Shown in pieces: positions 15,889-23,513 of a stretch of 64,000 nt of DNA. A program made the translations under genes and the position numbers. This DNA is from Pseudarthrobacter chlorophenolicus A6 (lineage in GTDB: Bacteria; Actinomycetota; Actinomycetes; Actinomycetales; Micrococcaceae), in contig NC_011886.1 of assembly GCF_000022025.1 (NCBI RefSeq), positions 3,327,209 to 3,391,208 on the forward strand. The letters are read 5' to 3'. Each line of letters starts with the position of its first letter. The stretch's first letter is position 1. The notes under the pieces are model-generated. The model was not told the DNA's origin. It did not search any database and worked only from the letters and a program-made list of their open reading frames with translations.

Positions 15889-17064
15889 CTAGCGCAGCAG
15901 CTGCAGGACACCCTGGCTGGACTGGTTGGCCTGCGCGAGCATTGCGGTTCCGGCCTGGGACAGGATGTTGTTGCGGGTGAACTTGACCATTTCCTCGGCC
16001 ATGTCCGTGTCGCGGATCCGGCTGTTGGATGCGGTCAGGTTTTCCTTGGCCACGTTGATGGTCTGCACAGCGGATTCCAGGCGGTTCTGGGTTGCGCCCA
16101 GGTCTGCACGGGCAGTGGAGACGTTCTTGATCTGGGTGTCGATCAGGGTGATTGATGCCTGGGCCTTGGACGCGTTGGAGAAGTCCAGTCCGGTTGCCAC
16201 CGACGCGGTCGCGGCACCGGCAGCGAGGCCCGTACCCGCGGTTGCGTTGTCAGCGTCCAGCAGGTCGCCGCCGTCTTTGGCTTGGACCACGATTCCCGTG
16301 CCCGCGCCATTGGCATCCTTCTCCACTGACACCGTGAACTTCGAGGAGAAGTCGGCATCCTTGCGCAGTGCGTCGGCGTAGCCTTCGACACTGGTGAAGG
16401 AACCGGCTGCACCGAGGTCTGCGGTGGTAACCGTGGTCACCACGCCATCCTTGGTGGAGCTGAAGGTCGCTGCGCCGGCAAGCGCTGTGGCGTCGGCGAT
16501 GTCGAACTTGCTGCCGCCACTGGCCAGCGCACCGAGGTTCAGCGTGTTGGCAATCGCCTTGACGTTGGCACCGGAAAGGTCCACGCCGATCTGGCTGGCA
16601 GCATCACCGTTGGCACCAACCTGGATCTTCAGGGAAGCGTTGTCACCGTTCAGCAGCTTGGTGCCGTTGAAGTCAGTGGAGCCGGCGATGCGGCCCAGTT
16701 CCTCGACCAGGCTGGTGGCTTCGGTCTTGATGGCTGCCCGCGAGTCAGTGTTGTTCGTGTCGTTCGCGGCCTGGACGCCCAGGTCGCGCAGGCGCTGCAG
16801 GATGGAATGTGCCTGGCTGAGGCCGCCTTCCGCTGTCTGCACCAGCCCGATGCCGTCCTGGGCGTTGCGGGAAGCAACGTTCAGGCCGCCGATCTGGGAT
16901 TTCAGGCTTTCCGAGATTGCCAGGCCGGCCGCGTCGTCACCGGCGCGGTTGATGCGCAGGCCGCTGGAGAGCTTCTCCAGTGACTTGGACAGGTCGTTCT
17001 GGGTGTTGCTGAGGCTGCGGTAAGCGTTGTTCGCAGCCAGGTTGGTGTTGATCTGCATTCCCAT
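15889..17064 (-). CDS. fliC: Flagellin
   Basis: Filament subunit of 391 residues. The conserved N-terminal D0/D1 part (INTNLAANNAYRSLSNTQND, then LEKLSSGLRINRAGDDAAGL) and the C-terminal D1/D0 part (SRIRDTDMAEEMVKFTRNNI, then LSQAGTAMLAQANQ, ending GVLQLLR) are clear. The middle (about 175-300) is Ala/Gly/Thr-rich and surface-exposed. Only one flagellin gene is seen in the window. It is transcribed alone from a sigma-28-like promoter, divergent from flgN. Confidence 0.96.
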   Translation of the reverse strand: MGMQINTNLAANNAYRSLSNTQNDLSKSLEKLSSGLRINRAGDDAAGLAISESLKSQIGGLNVASRNAQDGIGLVQTAEGGLSQAHSILQRLRDLGVQAANDTNNTDSRAAIKTEATSLVEELGRIAGSTDFNGTKLLNGDNASLKIQVGANGDAASQIGVDLSGANVKAIANTLNLGALASGGSKFDIADATALAGAATFSSTKDGVVTTVTTADLGAAGSFTSVEGYADALRKDADFSSKFTVSVEKDANGAGTGIVVQAKDGGDLLDADNATAGTGLAAGAATASVATGLDFSNASKAQASITLIDTQIKNVSTARADLGATQNRLESAVQTINVAKENLTASNSRIRDTDMAEEMVKFTRNNILSQAGTAMLAQANQSSQGVLQLLR

Positions 17065-17125
17065 GGTGTTTCCTCCGTGATGTGGGACGTTGTTCGAAGG
17101 CCCATCCGTGGGCCCTCACAACCAG

Positions 17126-17152
17126 CTATCGGACGCAAAACAAGTGCGGTTA
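17126..17152 (-). promoter_or_regulatory. Sigma-28-like promoter of fliC
   Basis: On the minus strand: TAAC at 17152-17149, 15 bases, TCCGATAG at 17133-17126. The -10 end is 62 bases before the fliC ATG, leaving room for a leader with a ribosome-binding site (GGAGGAAAC before the start). Confidence 0.72.
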
Positions 17153-17211
17153 GCAGAAACAACAAATGGCACTTGTTGGCTCCCGCGGCGGGACGGAAGG
17201 CCAGCAGCTCC

Positions 17212-17238
17212 TAACGCCCCCACAACACCGGCCGATAG
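17212..17238 (+). promoter_or_regulatory. Sigma-28-like promoter of flgN-flgK-flgL-fliW
   Basis: TAAC at 17212-17215, 15 bases, GCCGATAG at 17231-17238, about 49 bases before the flgN ATG. It faces away from the fliC promoter in the same 222-base intergenic region, so both late transcripts are driven from one divergent control region. Confidence 0.72.
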
Positions 17239-17286
17239 TTTTCCCTTGACACGACGCCAACCCCCTGAACTGGAGTTGACCAGCCA

Positions 17287-17769
17287 ATGGCCATCCACGA
17301 ACTTTCGGCCCTGCTGTGGCGCGAACGCGAGCTCCTGGATCTCTTGACGTTCAAGCTCGAAGAAGAGCAACTGCTGCTCACCGCCGGCAAGTCCCGGTGG
17401 CTCCCGCACGGCACCAAGGAAGTGGAACAAGTCCTCGAACGGCTGTCCAAAGCCGGATTGGCACGGGCGGTCGAGGTGGCTGCGGTGGCCGAACAGTGGG
17501 GCCTGCCCGCCGAATCGTCACTGAGCGAACTCGCGGCGGCCGCCCCTGACGCAGCGTGGGCCGGCATCCTCTCCACGCACCTGACCGCGATGCAGCGCCA
17601 AACAGCCGCCATCCAGGAACTCCGCGATTCCAACGAACAGTTCCTGCGAGCGGCCGTCCGCTCCACGCAGGAAACGGCAGCGGACCTGCGGCCCTCCGCA
17701 GCAACCTACGACTCCCAGGGCCGGACCGGCGACGCATCGCCGTCCAGGCTTTTCGACCAGAAGATCTGA
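17287..17769 (+). CDS. flgN: FlgN-family chaperone for hook-associated proteins
   Basis: Helical protein of 160 residues, starting MAIHELSALLWRERELLDLL and continuing TFKLEEEQLLLTAGKSRWLP, the FlgN pattern. It would hold FlgK and FlgL for export, and indeed stands directly before flgK (30-base gap) and flgL. Charged, leucine-rich heptads fill most of the length; the last 25 residues are polar. First gene of its transcript. Confidence 0.85.
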   Translation: MAIHELSALLWRERELLDLLTFKLEEEQLLLTAGKSRWLPHGTKEVEQVLERLSKAGLARAVEVAAVAEQWGLPAESSLSELAAAAPDAAWAGILSTHLTAMQRQTAAIQELRDSNEQFLRAAVRSTQETAADLRPSAATYDSQGRTGDASPSRLFDQKI

Positions 17770-17799
17770 CCGGCAAAGCCGTACCAGCAAAGGACAGCA

Positions 17800-19218
17800 G
17801 TGAGCACTTTCGGCGGACTCAATACGGCCTTTCTGGGCCTCACCGCGGCCCGGCAGGGCATCAACCTCGCAGGCCAGAACATCGCTAATGCCGGCACCGA
17901 GGGATACACCAGGCAGCGGATCGAGCAGTCGCCCATCGGCGCCCCGTCCGCCAGCGGGCTGACGGCCCCGGGGGTCCGCCCGGGGCAGGGCGTCTCAGTG
18001 GACGGCATTTCCCGGCTTGGCAACAGCTTCCTGGACGCCGGAGTGAGGTCCACCGCAGCCCAGGCCGGCTTTACCTCCATCCGCTCCACAGAACTCCAAC
18101 GGATCGAAGAGACGCTCCAGGAGCCCGGCGAAAACGGCATTACGACGGCGCTTCAGGACTTCTGGGGCGCCTGGCAGGGAGTCTCCAACCACCCGGGCGA
18201 ATCCGCACCGGCAGCCGTGCTGCTGCAAGCCGCCACCACCCTGGCAGGCAAAGTTTCGGCCGGATACAGGGCGATCGATGCACAGTGGACGCAGGTCCGG
18301 TCCGAAGCCGCCGCCAACACCGCCACGGTCAACGACGCCGCGGCCCAGGTGGCCGGTTACAACGCAACGATTCGGTCGGTGCTGGCCGGCGGCGGCTCCG
18401 CCAATGAATTGATCGATGCCCGCAACAGCGCCATCGAAACCATCGCCGCCCTTGCCGGCGGAACTGTTCGGGAGAACGCGGACGGCACCGCGGACGTTCT
18501 GATTGGCGGCAACGCGTTGGTCTCCGGATCGTCGTACCGGACCCTCTCACTCGGCGGGCAGACAACTATTACGGGAGCAGGCACGGCTGTCCAGGTCGAG
18601 TGGAGTGACCGGCCGGGGAACCCGGCGGGTCTCGACGGCGGGCGGATCGCCGGTGCGGTGTCCCTCCTCTCCCCCGCAGCTGGCGGCGCCGGCGGGGCTA
18701 TCGCTGAGGCTGCCGCCTCCTACGATTCGTTCGCCTCTGAGCTGGCGGCCAAGGTCAACGCCGTGCACCGCACGGGCCAGTCGACCACCGGCGCAGCAAA
18801 CCTCGACTTTTTCGCGTCCGCCCCCGGGGGTTCCCCGGCAATGTCGCTGCGCGTCGTCCCCCGCGACGCCGCCGGGATCGCCACCGGAGCCGCTGTCGCC
18901 GGCACCCTGGACGGCAGCGTTGCCGACTCCCTGGCCCAGCTGGGCACCTCCGCGACGTCCCCGGACAAGGCGTGGGCCGCCGTCGTCACCGGCATCGGTG
19001 TCCTTTCGCGCTCAGCCCAGCAGCACGAGCAGCTGTCCGCGGCCGCCAGCGTTTCAGCCCGGGGGCACCGCGATTCGGGCGCTTCCGTCAGCCTGGACGA
19101 GGAGAACATCAGCCTCCTCACCAACCAGCACGCCTACCAGGCCGCCGCGCGGGTCATGACCGCCGTCGATGAAGCTCTGGACGTCCTGATCAACCGCACC
19201 GGACTGGTGGGAAGGTAA
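17800..19218 (+). CDS. flgK: Flagellar hook-associated protein FlgK
   Basis: Hook-filament junction protein 1, 472 residues, from a GTG start. The N-terminus has the rod/hook D0 motif in FlgK form (AFLGLTAARQGINLAGQNIA, NAGTEGYTRQRIEQSP) and the C-terminus ISLLTNQHAYQAAARVMTAV, ending LDVLINRTGLVGR. The region GLDGGRIAGAVSLLSPAAGG and the repeated FlgK-type ARNSAIETIAALAGGTV also fit. It lies 3 bases before flgL. Confidence 0.93.
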   Translation: MSTFGGLNTAFLGLTAARQGINLAGQNIANAGTEGYTRQRIEQSPIGAPSASGLTAPGVRPGQGVSVDGISRLGNSFLDAGVRSTAAQAGFTSIRSTELQRIEETLQEPGENGITTALQDFWGAWQGVSNHPGESAPAAVLLQAATTLAGKVSAGYRAIDAQWTQVRSEAAANTATVNDAAAQVAGYNATIRSVLAGGGSANELIDARNSAIETIAALAGGTVRENADGTADVLIGGNALVSGSSYRTLSLGGQTTITGAGTAVQVEWSDRPGNPAGLDGGRIAGAVSLLSPAAGGAGGAIAEAAASYDSFASELAAKVNAVHRTGQSTTGAANLDFFASAPGGSPAMSLRVVPRDAAGIATGAAVAGTLDGSVADSLAQLGTSATSPDKAWAAVVTGIGVLSRSAQQHEQLSAAASVSARGHRDSGASVSLDEENISLLTNQHAYQAAARVMTAVDEALDVLINRTGLVGR

Positions 19219-19221
19219 ACC

Positions 19222-20106
19222 ATGCTGAACCGAGTCACCAACCAGACCATGGCGGCTGCCGCCCAGCGCAATCTGCAGGCAGGCCAGGCGAAGCTTGCGT
19301 CGCTCCAGGAAAAGGGCGCCACCCTGCAGAACATCACCCGGCCTTCGGACGACCCCGCCGCCCTCGCCGCTGCGCTGGCCACGCGCGGCCAACTGCAGGC
19401 AGCGGACCAGTATTCGAACAACATCAGTGACGGCACCGGATGGCTGAACACCGCCGACTCCGCCCTGGGCCAGGCAACCAATGTCCTGAACCGTATCCGC
19501 GACCTCATGCTGCAGGCCTCCAACGGGTCGCTCAACCAGCCGGCCAAAGACGCGATCGCCGCCGAGATCGAAGGGCTGAACAAGGACCTGCTGGCCAGCG
19601 CCAACACCAAGTACCTTGGCCGCAACGTCTTCGCGGGCAACTCTGACGCGGCCGCCGCATTTACCGGACAGCCACCGGCGTTCAACGGTACGCCAGTCAG
19701 TTCCGTTGAACGGCGGGTGGACGCCGACCGGACCGTCAGGGTGGACGCCGACGGCGGTGCGATCTTTGGCGATGGCGCCGGCTCGGTCTTCGCCTTGGTT
19801 GGTGACGTCGTCGCCGCCATCCGTGCCGGGGCAGATCCTTCCGGCCGGCTGGACGCCGTCGACGACAGGCTCAAAACCGTCATCAGCGGCAGGGCCGAGG
19901 TGGGTACCCGCCAATCGCTGCTGGAGCAGGCACGGGACGCCGTTGCTGCGCAGAAGGTTACGCTGGAGTCCCGGCGTTCGGCCATCGAGGACGCCGACAT
20001 AGGACAGGTGGTGCTCGATTTGAAACTGCAGGAAACCAATTACCAGGTAGCTTTGGCGGTCACGGCCAAGGTGCTGCAGCCATCCCTGATGGATTTCCTG
20101 CGATGA
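19222..20106 (+). CDS. flgL: Flagellar hook-associated protein FlgL
   Basis: Hook-filament junction protein 3, 294 residues, flagellin-related. The N-terminus MLNRVTNQTMAAAAQRNLQA and the stretch QNITRPSDDPAALAAALATR are typical, as are the C-terminal RSAIEDADIGQVVLDLKLQE and TNYQVALAVTAKVLQ. Its ATG follows flgK by 3 bases and its stop overlaps the fliW start by four bases. Confidence 0.93.
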   Translation: MLNRVTNQTMAAAAQRNLQAGQAKLASLQEKGATLQNITRPSDDPAALAAALATRGQLQAADQYSNNISDGTGWLNTADSALGQATNVLNRIRDLMLQASNGSLNQPAKDAIAAEIEGLNKDLLASANTKYLGRNVFAGNSDAAAAFTGQPPAFNGTPVSSVERRVDADRTVRVDADGGAIFGDGAGSVFALVGDVVAAIRAGADPSGRLDAVDDRLKTVISGRAEVGTRQSLLEQARDAVAAQKVTLESRRSAIEDADIGQVVLDLKLQETNYQVALAVTAKVLQPSLMDFLR

Positions 20107-20480
20107 GCACCATCACCACAATGCCGGTCACGTTCACCACACCGATGCCCGGCCTGGAGAGCTTAGACAGCTTCACGCTGCGAACCGTGGACGGGGCTTT
20201 GGGTCTTTTCGCGCTGGAGGCCCACGGCGGTGGGGCCCTGCGGCTGTTCCTTGCGGACGCGGCCGTCTACGCGCCCGACTATTCACCAGCTATTCCCTCG
20301 GACGCCACGGCTGCGGGCCAAACCAGCACCCTGTTGGTGGTGAACCCCGGCGACGGCAAGCCCACAGTCAACCTTGCGGCGCCAGTAGTGCTGAATCCGG
20401 AGACCGGCCTGTGCACACAGCTCATCCTGGACAGCAATGTCTACTCCCTGCAGGCGGAGCTTGGCGGCAAGCAGCCCTAA
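20103..20480 (+). CDS. fliW: Flagellar assembly factor FliW
   Basis: Protein of 125 residues. In Bacillus FliW binds both flagellin and the translational repressor CsrA, releasing CsrA-repressed flagellin mRNA once flagellin has been exported. Family features are visible in order: F-x-x-P-M-P-G-L-E near residue 12, DGALGLFALEAHG, VVNPGDGKPTVNLAAPVVLN and TGLCTQLILDS. It overlaps flgL by four bases. A csrA gene, often directly after fliW, is not next to it here. Confidence 0.85.
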   Translation: MSTITTMPVTFTTPMPGLESLDSFTLRTVDGALGLFALEAHGGGALRLFLADAAVYAPDYSPAIPSDATAAGQTSTLLVVNPGDGKPTVNLAAPVVLNPETGLCTQLILDSNVYSLQAELGGKQP

Positions 20481-20527
20481 CCGCGGTCCGGTAGGCTCGG
20501 GGGACCAACGCCTGAGGGGGCAGACGC

Positions 20528-21082
20528 ATGGAACACGAACGCACTGACGCGGCCAACGATCAGGCATCCCGCCAGCAGGGGCAACTGACACCACGGGCAT
20601 CGCGGGTTGCAGGCAAGACCCTGAACGTGCCGGTCCTCATCATCCTCGCGATCGTCGTCGCGTTGGCACTTGGTGTGCTGCTGAACCCGCTTCCCAAGCC
20701 CGCGGAGCTGGCCATATTGAACCGCCCGGCCACAGCAGCCGACACCCTCCCGGAGGGTGTCGCTCCCGTGCCGAACGGCGAGCACACCCTGCGGCTCGTT
20801 GCGGACGCCGACGGCATCCGGTACTTCGTCAGCCAGAACAAGGATGCCAGCACCTCTTGCCTGACGGTCTTCCCTGACAATTACCCCCGTCAATGGGTGG
20901 CTGGCTGCGGCACCGGCACCAAGGGCAACCAGGAGATCACGCGGATCGGGTCCAACGGCATCGTCTCCGCCGTGCTGGTGCCGGACGGCTACGACGCCAG
21001 TGAGCTCGAGCAGGGCGGGTTCAAGAGAATCCACGACAACGTCTACGCCGCCCGCACTCCGCGCGTCCCGGGTTCCTTTTAG
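20528..21082 (+). CDS. Conserved hypothetical single-pass membrane protein
   Basis: Protein of 184 residues, not recognised as a named family. A polar 33-residue N-terminal part is followed by a membrane segment (VPVLIILAIVVALALGVLLN, about 36-56), then an outside domain of about 125 residues with two cysteines (in TSCLTV and VAGCGTG) that could form a disulfide. AGGGGGCAGACGC precedes the ATG. It lies 47 bases after fliW in the same direction and faces the next gene tail to tail; a link to the flagellum is possible but unproven. Confidence 0.7.
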   Translation: MEHERTDAANDQASRQQGQLTPRASRVAGKTLNVPVLIILAIVVALALGVLLNPLPKPAELAILNRPATAADTLPEGVAPVPNGEHTLRLVADADGIRYFVSQNKDASTSCLTVFPDNYPRQWVAGCGTGTKGNQEITRIGSNGIVSAVLVPDGYDASELEQGGFKRIHDNVYAARTPRVPGSF

Positions 21083-21118
21083 GCAGCACGACGGCGGGAC
21101 GGGGCTTGCGGAGGTCGG

Positions 21119-21496
21119 TCAACGCGGGTAGCTTCCTTGGCTCTTGTAGGCCCAGTATTGTGCGCTGCTCACGGCGTCGTCCCCGAGGTACCAGCTGACA
21201 ACGAACGGCACCAACGCCAGCACGGCCACCAGTCCGCCGAATATGATGCGTGCCGGCCGGCGGGGCCGGGCGAACATCGAAGCGGCCGCAGTTGCCATCG
21301 AGGCTGCGGGAACGGCAACGCCGATGGCCATAATCCACTGGCGCTTGGGGATCTCAGCCTGCCAATACTGGGGTGAATAGTCGTCGGGGTCCCAGTCGAA
21401 TCCCGAGCCGAACACCATGAACGTCGACAACACCGACAGGAACAGCAAGGTGACGGCAAAGACCATCAAGACGCCGCCATCCAACCGTTTCCCCAT
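21119..21496 (-). CDS. Hypothetical three-helix membrane protein
   Basis: Protein of 125 residues if the ATG at 21496 is used. Three hydrophobic segments are visible: VLMVFAVTLLFLSVLSTFMV, WIMAIGVAVPAASMATAAAS and ARIIFGGLVAVLALVPFVVS. Longer reading to 21646 would add a basic, low-complexity lead, so the shorter start is preferred. No family was recognised. It converges with the preceding gene, with 36 bases between their stops. Confidence 0.6.
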   Translation of the reverse strand: MGKRLDGGVLMVFAVTLLFLSVLSTFMVFGSGFDWDPDDYSPQYWQAEIPKRQWIMAIGVAVPAASMATAAASMFARPRRPARIIFGGLVAVLALVPFVVSWYLGDDAVSSAQYWAYKSQGSYPR

Positions 21497-21654
21497 GCCA
21501 ACCATCCAACCACGGCCTTGGCCACGCCCCTGACCCGCCTCTAACCGGCCGCGACCGCGAAACTGTTGTGCCGCCGTCGTACGCGGCCTGCCGCTGGCGA
21601 CCCGAACATCCGACCACGACGCGCATTCCGTCGCGGAACGACTCATTTCAAGTA

Positions 21655-21673
21655 TTAGGTAAGGCTAAGCTAA
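21655..21673. promoter_or_regulatory. DtxR/IdeR-type iron box
   Basis: TTAGGTAAGGCTAAGCTAA matches the actinobacterial iron-box consensus TTAGGTTAGGCTAACCTAA at 17 of 19 positions. It ends 10 bases before the GTG of the ABC transporter ATPase, so an iron-loaded DtxR/IdeR-type repressor would block the importer operon when iron is plentiful. Confidence 0.8.
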
Positions 21674-21683
21674 CCTTCCATTT

Positions 21684-22541
21684 GTGAACGAACAGAACCA
21701 GCTCTCCGGACTGGAAGCCACCGGCCTGGTGCTCCGCTATGGCAACAGGGACGTGGTCCACGGCGCCGGGCTGCGCCTTGAACCCGGCAGGATTGTGGCC
21801 CTGGTTGGACCCAACGGCAGCGGCAAGTCCACCCTCCTGCGCGCCCTCGCCAGGCTGCACGACGCCGCCTCCGGAACGGTCCAGGTCCGGCCCGACGGCG
21901 GAGAAGCGGCCGACGCCCTCATGATGAAGCGCAGCGACTTTGCCCGGCACGTCACCCTGCTCTCACAGAGCCGGCCGGTGCCGCACGGGCTCAGTGTCCG
22001 TGACGTGGTCGAATTCGGCCGCCATCCCTACCGCGGCCGCTGGCGGGCAGCGGATCCGGACGGCCCCGCCGCCGTCGAGCGCGCCATGGAACTCACCGGC
22101 ATCACCAACCTGTCCGCCCGCGGCGGCCACGAACTTTCCGGCGGGCAGCTGCAGCGCGTCTGGCTGGCAAGTTGCCTGGCGCAGGACACCTCCGTGCTGC
22201 TCCTGGACGAGCCCACCAACCACCTGGACCTGCGCTACAAGGTGGAAATCTTCGACCTTGTCCACGACCTCGCCCGCCACCACGGCGTGGCCATCGGCGT
22301 GGTGCTGCACGACCTCGACGAGGCCGCAGCGCTCGCGGACCACGTGGTGGTGCTCTCCGAAGGCCGCATCGCCGCGGCAGGCCCCGCCGATGAAGCGCTC
22401 GACGCCGAGCTGCTCAGCAGCGTCTATTCCATCCCCATCGTCACCCACACCGACCCGCTGACCGGCCGGCTGCGCACCCGCGCCGTCGGACGGCACAGCG
22501 GCACCTCCACCCACCACCCCGAAAGGACCACGTGTCCATGA
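21684..22541 (+). CDS. Iron-siderophore ABC transporter, ATP-binding protein
   Basis: ATPase of a FecCDE/FhuC-type importer, 285 residues from a GTG start. Walker A is GPNGSGKST (about 39-47), the Q-loop LLSQSRPVPHG, the signature ELSGGQLQR, and Walker B SVLLLDEPTNHLD. The LHDLDEAAALADHVVVL switch region is typical of siderophore ATPases. It is the first gene of an operon with the binding protein (overlapping start) and a fused permease, directly behind an iron box. Confidence 0.92.
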   Translation: MNEQNQLSGLEATGLVLRYGNRDVVHGAGLRLEPGRIVALVGPNGSGKSTLLRALARLHDAASGTVQVRPDGGEAADALMMKRSDFARHVTLLSQSRPVPHGLSVRDVVEFGRHPYRGRWRAADPDGPAAVERAMELTGITNLSARGGHELSGGQLQRVWLASCLAQDTSVLLLDEPTNHLDLRYKVEIFDLVHDLARHHGVAIGVVLHDLDEAAALADHVVVLSEGRIAAAGPADEALDAELLSSVYSIPIVTHTDPLTGRLRTRAVGRHSGTSTHHPERTTCP

Positions 22542-23509
22542 AGCTCCCCACGGCCCTGGCCGCCACCGCCGCCCTGGCCCTCCTGCTCACCGGCTGCGGC
22601 ACCACCGAAGAACCCGCAAGCTCCGCTTCCGGCAGCACCGGCGAACCTGTCACCGTCACCGACTCCCGCGGCGTAGAGGTCAAACTCGACGGCCCCGCCA
22701 AGCGCGTGGTGGGCACCGAATGGAATGTGGTGGAAAACCTGACCACCCTCGGCGTCCAGCCCGTGGGCGTCGCGGACGTCAAGGGCTACGGCAACTGGGT
22801 GAAGGCAGGCGCGCTGGACGGCAGTGCCACGGACATCGGTACCCGCGGCGAGCCCAGCTTCGACGCCATCGCCGCCCTGGAACCGGACCTCATCCTGGCC
22901 ACCGCCGACCTCGCCGAACCGGTCATCAAGCAGCTCGAAGACCTGGCACCGGTAGTGGTGGTGAAATCCGCGGACGCCAGCCGGCAGATCGACCAGGCCA
23001 AGGACAACCTCAAGCTCGTGGCCAAGGCCACCGGCACCGACGCCAAGGCCGATGAGGCCATTGCCGGCTTCGACGCCGCCGTCGCCAAGGGCAAGAAAAC
23101 CCTCGAGGACGCCGGGCTGGGCGGGTCCCGCGTGGCCTTCGCCGACGGCTGGGTGGCCGACGGGAAGGTCTCCATCCGCCCGTACGTCAAGGGCTCGCTC
23201 ATGACGGACATCAACACCGAACTGGGCCTGGTGACACCCTGGACCATGGAAGGCGACCCCGCCTACGGCCTGGCCTCCACCGACGTTGAAGGCCTCACCG
23301 CGGTCAACGCGGACAGCTTCGTCTACATCGCCAACGGCGCCGACGGCGGTGACTTCACCGAGGACCTGGCCACCAACGCGGTGTGGAAGTCTCTGCCGTT
23401 CGTTTCCGCCGGTGAGGTGCACCGCCTGGAAGACGGCATCTGGATGTTCGGCGGCCCCGCGTCGATGACCCAGTACGTCGATGCCCTCGTGACGGCACTG
23501 ACCAAGTAA
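22532..23509 (+). CDS. Iron-siderophore ABC transporter, substrate-binding lipoprotein
   Basis: Binding protein of 325 residues. It has a lipoprotein signal (ALLLTGCGTT, lipid-modified Cys about residue 22) and a Ser/Gly linker, then a FepB/FecB-type periplasmic-binding fold (VTVTDSRGVEVKLDGPAKRV, FDAIAALEPDLILATADLAE). The start is GTG 22532 or ATG 22538, inside the end of the ATPase gene, which implies coupling. The exact siderophore cannot be told from sequence. Confidence 0.9.
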   Translation: MSMKLPTALAATAALALLLTGCGTTEEPASSASGSTGEPVTVTDSRGVEVKLDGPAKRVVGTEWNVVENLTTLGVQPVGVADVKGYGNWVKAGALDGSATDIGTRGEPSFDAIAALEPDLILATADLAEPVIKQLEDLAPVVVVKSADASRQIDQAKDNLKLVAKATGTDAKADEAIAGFDAAVAKGKKTLEDAGLGGSRVAFADGWVADGKVSIRPYVKGSLMTDINTELGLVTPWTMEGDPAYGLASTDVEGLTAVNADSFVYIANGADGGDFTEDLATNAVWKSLPFVSAGEVHRLEDGIWMFGGPASMTQYVDALVTALTK

Positions 23510-23513
23510 CGCC

